From: JADJPL01 sp049315745
GTDB lineage: Bacteria > Bacteroidota > Bacteroidia > Chitinophagales > Saprospiraceae
Direction: 5' to 3'
DNA length: 11,244 nucleotides
Assembly (NCBI GenBank): GCA_049315745.1
Contig: JBMOJO010000114.1
Coordinates: 1-11,244 of the forward strand
The translations under genes and the position numbers were made by a program. Shown here piece after piece: positions 1 through 5,971 of this stretch. Numbering within the stretch: position 1 is the first letter of the stretch; every line of letters begins with the position of its first letter. Under the pieces are notes generated by a model. That model saw only the letters and a list, made by a program, of their open reading frames with translations. It ran no database searches and was not told the origin of the DNA.

Positions 1-10
1 ATGACGTGTC

Positions 11-128
11 TCTCAAAACATAATTCGGCGCGAAGCGCCGTAAAAAAACCTTTTTACACAACCCCCGCGCTTTCAAATCATTATTTGGCGCGAAGCGCCG
101 AAAAAAGACTTTTACAAAACTCCAACCC
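11..128. repeat. Tandem pair of GC-hairpin repeat modules
   Basis: Two related units of about 60 bases follow each other (about 11-66 and 71-128). Each begins with a variant of CTCAAAACATAATT, continues into a GC palindrome with GAA loop (stems 26-31/35-40 and 87-91/95-99), then an A-rich/T-rich stretch (AAAARACYTTTTA type), then a C-rich tail ending in ACCCC or AACCC. The same parts recur at 2447-2487 and 9654-9724, and the first part recurs at 9453-9484. I interpret these as members of a dispersed palindromic repeat family. The hairpins could also terminate transcription arriving from upstream of the window. No gene is seen in 1-189. Confidence 0.75.
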
Positions 129-189
129 TGGTAGATGGATACATCAAAATAGACTTTTGTATTGTTTATTCTAAAAAAAATATCTGAAT

Positions 190-1380
190 ATGTCGCAGAA
201 CCTGCCACCCGTCTGGTCGAAAATTGCCAGACACGACCTCCTGCCGGAGACGACCCACGACGAGCGGGCGCGCTTCAATTTTCTGGCAAACCTGAATAAG
301 CACCTCGCAGCAGTGGTATCGCCCGGTAACAAACCTGCTTACGAACTTCGGGTGCGTCCCAATTTTATCAAAGCCAATGGCCGTGATTTCGGAACCCGTG
401 AAGAAGTGCGCGAAGCGATGAAGGAAGACCCACACTACCAGGCGTGGAGTGCTTTGCGCCGCTCGGCTATGGAAATGCGGCAACAGGCCGGTCGCTCGGT
501 CGTCCTTCGCCAGGCTCATCAATTGGCAGAACGTGCTGAGGCGTTCAATAAGGGTAAATCCACCCTGGAACTTCATCCTGAAATGCCGCTTCCGCCATAT
601 ATGACGATTATGGATAACCATTTGATGCCAGGGAGTTATCACGGAGAGTTGTTTGAGGGCGATGTGACCAATGCCGCCAATTACGATGCCGGACTCTTTG
701 TCACCACCGCCGGTATGCTCGGAAGGCTGAACGATGGGGGTGGGAAGGCTATCGCTGCTTATGTCCGCTCGACTTATCCGGATTTTAACCCCCGTCGGAT
801 CCTCGATATTGGTTGCGGGCTCGGCCATAACGTGCTGCCTATTGCACAGGCTTTTCCCGATGCCGAAGTAATTGCCATTGATACCGGTGCACCGATGTTG
901 CGCTACGGGCATGCGCGTGCGCAGGCGCTTGGGGTGAAAAATGTGCGCTTTATTCAGATGAACTGCGAGTCAACGCCTTTTGAAGACGGTTCTTTTGACT
1001 GGGTACAAAGCACGATGTTCCTGCACGAAACTGCAGGAAAGGCCATCTTCCGCATCATGTCGGAGGTACACCGCCTGCTCCGCCCGGGAGGACTTACCCT
1101 GCATATTGAACAGCCTCAATACACGCCGGATATGGACTTGTACGAACAGTTCATCCGAGACTGGGATGCTTATTACAACAACGAGCCTTTCTGGTCTAAA
1201 ATGCACGATATTGACCCTTGCGCCCTCATGGTGCATGCCGGTTTCCGGGAGGAAGATTTCATGCAAATTGGGGTAAAGGCCGTCAATGACCTTGCCGAAC
1301 CCGGAGAAAAACCCAAGGACGAACCCGAAGACCACGGCAGAAGCCCTAAATGGAACGTTTTTGGGGCCTGGAAAAAATAG
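190..1380 (+). CDS. Class I SAM-dependent methyltransferase with long N-terminal extension
   Basis: A 396-residue soluble protein. Residues 204-214 (ILDIGCGLGHN) are the glycine-rich SAM-binding motif I. D231 at the end of the next strand (VIAID) fits the ribose-binding acid, FDWVQST (269-275) fits the post-motif strand, and LLRPGG (296-301) is typical of the Methyltransf_11/25 group. Roughly the first 165 residues precede the Rossmann fold. They are charged and largely helical, and I recognise no domain in them, so the protein is longer than a minimal 200-250 residue methyltransferase. The start is well fixed: an in-frame TAA lies at 172-174 and 190 is the first ATG after it. The stop codon lies inside the large palindrome at 1378-1541. 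The gene leads a co-directional set with the 120-residue, NTF2-like and CpcT-like genes, which suggests a small-molecule modification pathway. The substrate cannot be told from sequence. Confidence 0.9.
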   Translation: MSQNLPPVWSKIARHDLLPETTHDERARFNFLANLNKHLAAVVSPGNKPAYELRVRPNFIKANGRDFGTREEVREAMKEDPHYQAWSALRRSAMEMRQQAGRSVVLRQAHQLAERAEAFNKGKSTLELHPEMPLPPYMTIMDNHLMPGSYHGELFEGDVTNAANYDAGLFVTTAGMLGRLNDGGGKAIAAYVRSTYPDFNPRRILDIGCGLGHNVLPIAQAFPDAEVIAIDTGAPMLRYGHARAQALGVKNVRFIQMNCESTPFEDGSFDWVQSTMFLHETAGKAIFRIMSEVHRLLRPGGLTLHIEQPQYTPDMDLYEQFIRDWDAYYNNEPFWSKMHDIDPCALMVHAGFREEDFMQIGVKAVNDLAEPGEKPKDEPEDHGRSPKWNVFGAWKK

Positions 1381-1541
1381 ACTTATTGCGATGGGTAATC
1401 GTTGTGGGAAAAATGTGCTATTTTTTGTCCACGCGAAGGCTTTTTGAGGGAGCATAGCCTGGCTACGTAACCGAAAAAAGACGCAGTGTGGGCGAAAAAG
1501 AGCCATTTTTACCCAATGAGTATCCCATCGCAACAAGTCTA
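1378..1541. repeat. 164-base imperfect palindrome overlapping the methyltransferase stop codon
   Basis: The left arm (1378-1459) and right arm (1461-1541) are reverse complements over almost their whole length, centred on GCC-T-GGC near 1460. The outer 18 bases of each arm differ at one position (tagactta/gttgcgatggg). The inner parts match more loosely, with scattered mismatches and a short gap. The methyltransferase TAG (1378-1380) is the first codon of the left arm. It could be a MITE-like element inserted at the gene end, or a long transcribed hairpin that terminates or stabilises the mRNA. No reading frame in it looks like a protein. Confidence 0.85.
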
Positions 1542-1566
1542 ATAACAGAATCAAAAATCAAAATGC

Positions 1567-1929
1567 ATGGAAACTGTTGATTATATCAAAATGGCCGGCG
1601 CCAAAGCCAAGGGTGGCCGGCCCTATTTCTTCCAGGACCCTGCGGTGGAGCGCGTGCTGAATATCACGATGTCCATCGCAGGGGAACTGGCCGTTATGCG
1701 AGAGCGCATGGATACCCTTGAGCGCCTGCTCGAGGCAAAAGGCATTGTGAGCAAGGACGCCATTGAATCGTATGTGCCGGATGATACGGCCGCCGCTCAG
1801 CGCCAGCAGTGGCATGCCGAGTATATCGCAAGGGTGCTCCGCATCGTCCAGCAGGAACTCGAGGCTATGGCCCAGCCGGAAAACAACGTGCCCCTGGAGC
1901 ATATTGCCGACGAACTGGCAACCCTATAA
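1567..1929 (+). CDS. Conserved-looking 120-residue helical protein, function unknown
   Basis: A small soluble protein with no signal peptide or membrane segment. Residues 16-23 (KGGRPYFF) form a compact basic-aromatic motif followed by DPAVERVL. Residues 29-60 form a long amphipathic helix with heptad-like leucines (ELAVMRERMDTLERLLEAKG), suggesting a short coiled coil and oligomerisation. The segment VSKDAIESYVPDD and a second helix (EYIARVLRIVQQELEAM) follow. I do not recognise a named family. An ATG four bases earlier (1563) leads only to a very short frame, so 1567 is the start. The next gene begins 11 bases after the stop, so the two are almost certainly co-transcribed. A regulatory or scaffolding subunit for the neighbouring enzymes is a guess. 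Confidence 0.75.
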   Translation: METVDYIKMAGAKAKGGRPYFFQDPAVERVLNITMSIAGELAVMRERMDTLERLLEAKGIVSKDAIESYVPDDTAAAQRQQWHAEYIARVLRIVQQELEAMAQPENNVPLEHIADELATL

Positions 1930-1940
1930 CACGGTTGATC

Positions 1941-2354
1941 ATGCCGGTAACGACTATTCAGCGATTCTTTCAGGCCATAATTGACCGGGATGCCCCATTG
2001 GTCATGGCGCACTATTACCGCTCGCCGGATACCTATGTTATCCTCGAAGGACCGCGGCTGAGTACCCTTGGCTACGACCTGATTGCAAAAGGATGGGGGG
2101 ATTTTGTACATTCCCCAATTGCCCTGGAATCTATCCATTGGGAAGAAGGGCCGTTTTGTGAAGAGAGCCGAAGCATGGCCTGGGTAGCCGGTATCATCCG
2201 CTTGCGGATACGGGTAAAGGGCAAGGCCTTCGAACAGATATTCCGCGCCACTTTTCTTTTAAAAAAACACCGCGGCAAATGGCTGATCCGCCACGAACAC
2301 GTTTCCGGTGCGTTGACGGACCCCTACGGCATCGGCGATTGGCTAAAAGGGTAA
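1941..2354 (+). CDS. SnoaL-like / NTF2-superfamily protein
   Basis: A protein of 137 residues. Its opening, TTIQRFFQAIIDRDAPLVMAHYYRSPDTYVILEGPR, matches the first helix and strand of SnoaL-like/DUF4440 NTF2-fold proteins. The later alternation of AWVAGIIRLRIRV, EQIFRATFLLKKHRGKWLIRHEHVS also fits: the family typically ends in a curved sheet with a pattern like 'W.I.H.H.S'. Members are small cone-shaped proteins that act as isomerases, cyclases, dehydratases or ligand binders; this one cannot be assigned a reaction. The open frame extends upstream to 1809 inside the preceding gene. The ATG at 1941 is preferred because the fold begins there and it leaves an 11-base spacer. A near-perfect hairpin starts one base after the stop. 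It is likely in an operon with the 120-residue gene. Confidence 0.85.
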   Translation: MPVTTIQRFFQAIIDRDAPLVMAHYYRSPDTYVILEGPRLSTLGYDLIAKGWGDFVHSPIALESIHWEEGPFCEESRSMAWVAGIIRLRIRVKGKAFEQIFRATFLLKKHRGKWLIRHEHVSGALTDPYGIGDWLKG

Positions 2355-2355
2355 T

Positions 2356-2416
2356 TGAACGAGCGCTCATTTTTTTGATTTGGCTTCGCCAAATCAAAAA
2401 AATGAGCGCTCGTTCA
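2356..2416. terminator. Perfect 29-bp-stem hairpin after the NTF2-like gene
   Basis: Bases 2356-2384 are the exact reverse complement of 2388-2416, with a three-base TTC loop closed by GGC/GCC. The stem holds a run of seven T on the left and seven A on the right, an internal GAGCGCTC self-palindrome, and begins one base after the TAA at 2352-2354. It could act as a transcription terminator in either direction, but the stem is much longer than a usual intrinsic terminator and has no clean external U tract. A palindromic repeat element that landed at the gene end is an equal alternative. Confidence 0.7.
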
Positions 2417-2446
2417 GAGGAATAGGAGGCTATTTTAGGAGTTTTT

Positions 2447-2487
2447 GCCGCCTTCGGCGTCAGGATTTTTCACCCAACCCCAAAACA
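2447..2487. repeat. Diverged copy of the GC-hairpin/ACCCC repeat module
   Basis: A short GC hairpin (CGCC-TTC-GGCG, 2449-2459) is followed by GGATTTTT and CACCCAACCCCAAAA. The order hairpin, T-rich stretch, then ACCCAACCCC matches the modules at 1-128 and 9654-9705. It lies in the 149-base gap between the NTF2-like and CpcT-like genes and may form part of the leader of the latter. The similarity was judged by eye. Confidence 0.5.
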
Positions 2488-2503
2488 ATATAAACACCTC
2501 AAA

Positions 2504-3157
2504 ATGGGTATTCCAAAAATCAAGACTGTTTTTGCGGCCTGTTTTGCCGCCTTGAGCGCCGCCTGCGGGATTGCGGTCAAAAATCCTCCGGCCAAATCGG
2601 CGATTGATGTGTTCAGGACTTACATCACCGGGGATTTTGACAATACGCGCCAGGTGGAGGAGGAGCGGCTTGCCGGAAAGCAGGTACATCCCTTTGCCGT
2701 CCACGTCAACCGAATTGGGGATAGCAAGATAGAAGGGGCGCCGCCGCGCAAGGGGTTCTGGATTATCGAGGAAAGCTATTACACCTATCCGGATAAACCC
2801 ACGACCATTAACCACCACCTGTTTTTTTTTGAGGATACCGGGAATCATTCCGTCCGCTTGTACGCGTACGAGTTGCCGCCTTCTTTGCCCATGGAACAAC
2901 TCACCAACGACAATCCCAACCTGCGCATCCGCTATTCCGATATCCGGGTATCCCCGAAATTTAAGCCTGCGGAATACCGGTACGATGGTAATGGGACCTT
3001 TACCATCCACGCGCCCAATACCTGGGATAACGGGATGACTTTCACCTTGATCGAAAAATTCACCCCAGGACGCCTGGAGGTCATGGAATTACTGGAAAAA
3101 GACGGCAAACGGTTGACGGCTTACGATACGCCGATTATTTATGAGCGGGTGAAATAG
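2504..3157 (+). CDS. CpcT/CpeT-family (chromophore lyase-like) exported protein
   Basis: A protein of 217 residues. Residues 1-21 form a signal sequence with basic n-region (MGIPKIK) and hydrophobic core ending in AACG; C22 could be a lipobox cysteine, although the serine at -3 is atypical, so simple Sec export is also possible. The mature part carries the CpcT/CpeT pattern: a helix with YITGDFDNTRQVEEE, then HPFAVHVNRI, GFWIIEESYY, and the strand HHLFFFEDTGNHSVRLYAYELP. Cyanobacterial CpcT attaches phycocyanobilin to phycobiliprotein beta subunits. Homologues outside cyanobacteria are known but their role is unclear. No phycobiliprotein is visible here, so bilin attachment is unlikely as such; tetrapyrrole or other ligand binding at the cell envelope is a possible inherited property. 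It closes the run of four co-directional genes, after a repeat-filled gap that may separate it transcriptionally. Confidence 0.8.
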   Translation: MGIPKIKTVFAACFAALSAACGIAVKNPPAKSAIDVFRTYITGDFDNTRQVEEERLAGKQVHPFAVHVNRIGDSKIEGAPPRKGFWIIEESYYTYPDKPTTINHHLFFFEDTGNHSVRLYAYELPPSLPMEQLTNDNPNLRIRYSDIRVSPKFKPAEYRYDGNGTFTIHAPNTWDNGMTFTLIEKFTPGRLEVMELLEKDGKRLTAYDTPIIYERVK

Positions 3158-3224
3158 GAGAGGGGTAAACGCAGTAAAGAGGAGGTGCATGTTTATTTTT
3201 CTCGGCTGGAAGGGCAATTGTACC

Positions 3225-3386
3225 GCGCATTTGCTAAAGTAAGCAGTGGATTTGTGCTATATCCAAGAGTTGTTGGGGCATGTGAGCACTAAAACAAATC
3301 TATGCGGGCATAACGAAAATGGCATGGATAAGCTCAAATGTCACCTGGATGATTTGGCGATTATGACTTTCGAGCATAACTTATAG
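3225..3386 (+). pseudogene. Decayed C-terminus of a tyrosine recombinase (integrase)
   Basis: Translating in one frame from 3225 gives AHLLK, a TAA stop (3240-3242), then AVDLCYIQELLGHVSTKT, and further on GMDKLKCHLDDL before TAG at 3384. This matches the conserved end of Bacteroidota phage-type integrases: 'THLLE.G.DLRYIQELLGH.S.KTTEIYTH' and a tail ending 'K..SPLDDL'. The LLGH histidine survives. An in-frame stop precedes it, the stretch that should hold the catalytic tyrosine (EIYTH) is one residue short and reads LCGH, and nothing recognisable of the catalytic core lies upstream. It is therefore a dead fragment. It lies just before the AT-rich defence genes, as expected of a scar of mobile DNA. 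The rest of the 418-base gap (3158-3575) holds only small inverted repeats. Confidence 0.85.
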
Positions 3387-3403
3387 AAACCATAAGAGAA
3401 TTA

Positions 3404-3428
3404 CTTTGGCAAGTTTTGACCGCCAAAG
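3404..3428. repeat. Short inverted repeat CTTTGGC/GCCAAAG
   Basis: A perfect 7-bp inverted repeat (3404-3410 and 3422-3428) with an 11-base spacer lies just downstream of the integrase relic. It may be a recombinase arm-site remnant or have no function; its length alone does not make it significant. Confidence 0.35.
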
Positions 3429-3539
3429 AGTAGTTAGCAGTAAGCCTAAAAAACAGCCTCAGTAGTACATTTTACTGTAATTTTGAGATCAAACTACATT
3501 TTTTAACAAAAAAAATACTGAAATATCTATTTTTATAGG

Positions 3540-3562
3540 CATATTTGTAATCTATTTACAAA
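3540..3562 (+). promoter_or_regulatory. Possible promoter and operator of the ATPase/TOPRIM operon
   Basis: TTTGTAA-TCTAT-TTACAAA (3544-3562) is a perfect 7-bp dyad ending 13 bases before the ATPase start codon. CATATTTG (3540-3547), overlapping its left half, matches the Bacteroidota -7 element TAnnTTTG at five of six fixed positions, although I see no convincing upstream TTG partner. A repressor dyad overlapping a promoter would suit a toxic defence operon. The assignment is inference. Confidence 0.4.
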
Positions 3563-3575
3563 ATAAGTCAAAAAA

Positions 3576-4874
3576 ATGATAATCAATTTCAGTTTACAAA
3601 ACTTCGGATCGGTTAAGGACAAGCAAACATTGACCTTTGAGGCTGACAAATCTGACCATCTGGAAAACAGTTATGTTATTCATACCAATGGGCTAAGACT
3701 ATTAAAGATTGCTCTTATCTACGGTGCTAATGCATCGGGTAAGACTACCATTTTGAGAGCACTTGAGTTTCTTAGGGACATAGTTCTTGAACCCGAAACA
3801 AAAAAGACTGATGAATTAGACTTTCAGCCATTTTTATTTGACCCTGAGACACCTAATCAAAACTCTTTGATAAGTATTGAGTTCATAGCAAATGATATAA
3901 AATATTTTTATGAAGTAGAGTTTTTCAAAAAAGCCGTAGTTAATGAGATTCTTAATTTTCATAACCCAAATAAGGCAAATGTATTTAGACGGACAACAGA
4001 TATAACGAATCAGTTCACCGAAATTAAATTTGGAAGTAAGATTAAAATTGAAAAGACGATTGAAAAAATCTTAGAGGCTAATACACTTTGGAACAACACA
4101 GTCTTAGGTGGATTTCTGAAAACCAATGTCGATGTTAAAGAGCTTAAAGAAGCGGTAGACTGGTTTAAAAACTTTTTACGCCCTTTGGTTTACACAAAAA
4201 CACAGTTAGAAGGGTTTGTAACCTCAAAAATTGACAAAGGTGAGTTGTCAAAAATAGATATAATAAATATTCTTAGAAAAGCTGATTTTCATATATCAGA
4301 TATTGTTATCCAAAAGGAAGAAAAGGAAATTCCTGATGGTTTCATCGAATTTGTAAAAAAACAATTAAAAGCCCCTGATGATAAAGTGAAAAGTTTAGAA
4401 GAAAGAGGCAAAATAACATCAGTGAACATTGAATTTGAACATATGGTAAATCAGTCTAAATATTTGCTGCCATTAGAATTGGAATCGCAAGGAACAAGAA
4501 GATTCTATGGCTTTGCCGGATTACTAGCATTATTGATAAAAAATTCTTCTGCCATTTCTATTGATGAATTAGAATCATCATTACACCCAGACTTGTATAC
4601 ACATTTCATACTTTCATTTTTACTAAATACTGAAAAGTCTCAAATTATCGCCACTACACACAATAGAGAAATTCTTGATAATAAAGATATTTTTAGAAAT
4701 GATTCGATTTGGTTTACAGACAAAAATGAAAATTGTTCTACCGAATTATATTCATTATCTGACTTCGATAGTTCCATAGTAAGAAATACCACCAACATAT
4801 TTAATGCTTATAAGAGCGGAAAATTAAAGGCAACACCAAATTTGGGAGATAATTTTATTGATTTGAAAATATGA
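3576..4874 (+). CDS. AAA15-family ATPase of an AbiL/RloA-like defence pair
   Basis: A 432-residue SMC/ABC-like ATPase. The N-terminus MIINFSLQNFGSVKDKQTLTF is the family's opening strand. Walker A is GANASGKT (50-57), an ABC-signature-like ESQGTRR is at 303-309, Walker B is AISIDELE (326-333) with D330/E331, and the H-loop is TTHN with H362. The middle part (about 60-290) is a variable, partly helical insertion typical of overcoming-lysogenisation-defect (OLD)-like and AAA15 ATPases. Such ATPases pair with nuclease or TOPRIM effectors in phage defence, as in AbiL, RloAB, PARIS and Gabija, where the ATPase senses infection and controls the effector. The next gene, an RloB-like protein, overlaps it by four bases (ATGA), so the two are translationally coupled. 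Codon use is much AT-richer than in the flanking genes, which points to transfer. Length is normal and no key residue is missing. Confidence 0.9.
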   Translation: MIINFSLQNFGSVKDKQTLTFEADKSDHLENSYVIHTNGLRLLKIALIYGANASGKTTILRALEFLRDIVLEPETKKTDELDFQPFLFDPETPNQNSLISIEFIANDIKYFYEVEFFKKAVVNEILNFHNPNKANVFRRTTDITNQFTEIKFGSKIKIEKTIEKILEANTLWNNTVLGGFLKTNVDVKELKEAVDWFKNFLRPLVYTKTQLEGFVTSKIDKGELSKIDIINILRKADFHISDIVIQKEEKEIPDGFIEFVKKQLKAPDDKVKSLEERGKITSVNIEFEHMVNQSKYLLPLELESQGTRRFYGFAGLLALLIKNSSAISIDELESSLHPDLYTHFILSFLLNTEKSQIIATTHNREILDNKDIFRNDSIWFTDKNENCSTELYSLSDFDSSIVRNTTNIFNAYKSGKLKATPNLGDNFIDLKI

Positions 4875-5515
4875 GAGAGTCAAGGAAAATAAAGGTTCAG
4901 GTTAATCCTTCATTTGCCTTTGTAGTCGATGGCGAGACTGAGATTTGGTATTTGCAAATGTTGAAGCGGAATGAAAGACAATTAAAAGTTAATATTGAAC
5001 CTAAACTTCCTCAGAAGAAAAGTATTGAAGAACAATATAAATTAGTAAAGAAGTTATCTGAAAGTGAATATTCAAAAGTATTTTGGCTTGTTGACTTAGA
5101 TACAATAATTAAAGAATCTATAGAGACGCCAAAAGGCAAGAAAACTCCATTATCTTCTTTCAATAAATTGAGACATCTTCTTATTAGGAATCATAATAAT
5201 GTAACAATCATAGTTAATAATCCATGTTTGGAATTTTGGTTTCTCCTTCATTTTGAAAGAACCTCTAAGTTTTTCGATAAGTGTTCCAAAGCTGAAGCTG
5301 AACTTAAAAATCATATTAAGGACTACGAGAAAACCCGAAAATATTTTACAAAGCAAGATAATGACGTCTATTGCAGGCTTAAACCACATCTTAATACTGC
5401 AATTGTAAATTCTGAGAGCTTAGGGCGATTTGATATAGCAGAACATACAAAGGCTATTAGTGAGATGTTTTTACTCTTTCATACTGACGAAGTAAAGAAA
5501 CACTATGAAAAATAG
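4871..5515 (+). CDS. RloB/AbiLii-like TOPRIM-fold effector
   Basis: A 214-residue protein with the RloB pattern: VVDGETEIWYLQML (18-31) with E22 as the first acidic residue, VFWLVDLDT (70-78) with the D75-x-D77 pair, and NNPCLEFWFLLHF (116-128), the family's hallmark with E121. Together these resemble a TOPRIM-like metal-binding nuclease site. RloB was named from genes linked to type I restriction loci, and AbiLii is its lactococcal abortive-infection relative. The molecular target is not established in general; nucleic acid cleavage is the usual inference. The start codon overlaps the ATPase stop (ATGA), and no other start gives the full N-terminal strand. The C-terminal part (about 135-214) is helical and basic. 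The protein looks intact and full length. Confidence 0.87.
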   Translation: MRESRKIKVQVNPSFAFVVDGETEIWYLQMLKRNERQLKVNIEPKLPQKKSIEEQYKLVKKLSESEYSKVFWLVDLDTIIKESIETPKGKKTPLSSFNKLRHLLIRNHNNVTIIVNNPCLEFWFLLHFERTSKFFDKCSKAEAELKNHIKDYEKTRKYFTKQDNDVYCRLKPHLNTAIVNSESLGRFDIAEHTKAISEMFLLFHTDEVKKHYEK

Positions 5516-5585
5516 GAAAAGACCTACAGCAAATAGGCGTTTGGCTAATTGGCGGGTGAAGTAGTGAATGATTTATTCTATCTTG

Positions 5586-5664
5586 CATCAACGAAGTTAC
5601 CCCAAAATTTACTGTCCAAATTTTTGGGGTAACATCAAATGCTGATACACATAATTCGTTGGTG
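5586..5664. repeat. Nested inverted repeat between the two defence pairs
   Basis: An inner perfect 12-bp stem (GTTACCCCAAAA at 5596-5607 against 5622-5633, 14-base loop) is enclosed by an outer 10-bp stem (CATCAACGAA at 5586-5595 against TTCGTTGGTG at 5655-5664, one G-T pair). It lies after the RloB-like stop and ends 22 bases before the nucleotidyltransferase start. It could be a terminator for the first pair, an operator for the second, or a recombination relic. The layout recalls an integron attC, but the R boxes do not fit the consensus. Confidence 0.65.
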
Positions 5665-5686
5665 TCAGGTATAAAAAAGGAAAAAA

Positions 5687-5971
5687 ATGAAAATAGAAGA
5701 AATCAAAGACACTATAGTTCCCATCTTGGTTCGGCATCACATAAAGCGGGCTGGAATATTCGGTTCGATGGCAAAAGGGAACGCAACTTTTGACAGTGAT
5801 ATCGATATTTTGGTCGAACTGGGAGTACCAATGAGCCTGCTGGAGTTTATTAGGATAAAATATGAACTTGAAGACTTGTTGGGCAAAAAAGTGGATCTAG
5901 TCGAATACCAGGCAGTCAAGCCAAGACTGAAAAATCAAATTCTGTCGGAAGAAATCAGAATCTATGGCTAA
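5687..5971 (+). CDS. MntA-type nucleotidyltransferase antitoxin (MNT domain)
   Basis: A 94-residue minimal nucleotidyltransferase. The catalytic signature GIFGSMAKG...SDIDILV is complete: G26-S27, D38 and D40 as the metal-binding pair, and D70 in KKVDLVEY as the probable third acid. In the studied MntA-HepT pairs this enzyme neutralises the HEPN ribonuclease by adding AMP units to its active-site tyrosine. The start has a purine-rich GGA a few bases upstream (AAAAAGGAAAAAAATG), one of the better ribosome sites in this window. Its stop lies within the first codons of the HEPN gene (8-base overlap), fixing both reading frames and the operon. Base composition is intermediate, still AT-richer than the neighbours outside the island. 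Length is normal for the family. Confidence 0.93.
   Translation: MKIEEIKDTIVPILVRHHIKRAGIFGSMAKGNATFDSDIDILVELGVPMSLLEFIRIKYELEDLLGKKVDLVEYQAVKPRLKNQILSEEIRIYG

Noticed and set aside
1..128. CRISPR array
   Set aside because: There are only two or three imperfect units, each palindromic with diverged sequence and no spacer-repeat regularity, and no cas genes are present.
166..912. 248-residue minus-strand open frame
   Set aside because: It is antisense to the methyltransferase gene, which has clear SAM motifs; the reverse translation shows no family features.
970..1554. 194-residue minus-strand open frame
   Set aside because: It spans the methyltransferase 3' end and the large palindrome in antisense, with no domain; it is a by-product of the palindrome and coding bias.
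1809..1940. Upstream extension of the NTF2-like gene from an earlier ATG
   Set aside because: It would overlap most of the end of the 120-residue gene and adds a sequence unlike any NTF2 N-terminus; the ATG at 1941 starts right at the fold.
3180..3230. Intact upstream part of the integrase in another frame
   Set aside because: I looked for catalytic-core motifs (including the RHSFATHLL region) in the other frames and found nothing beyond AHLLK in the relic frame.
5586..5664. Integron attC site
   Set aside because: The nested stems look attC-like, but the ends do not fit RYYYAAC/GTTRRRY and no integron integrase or cassette array is visible.
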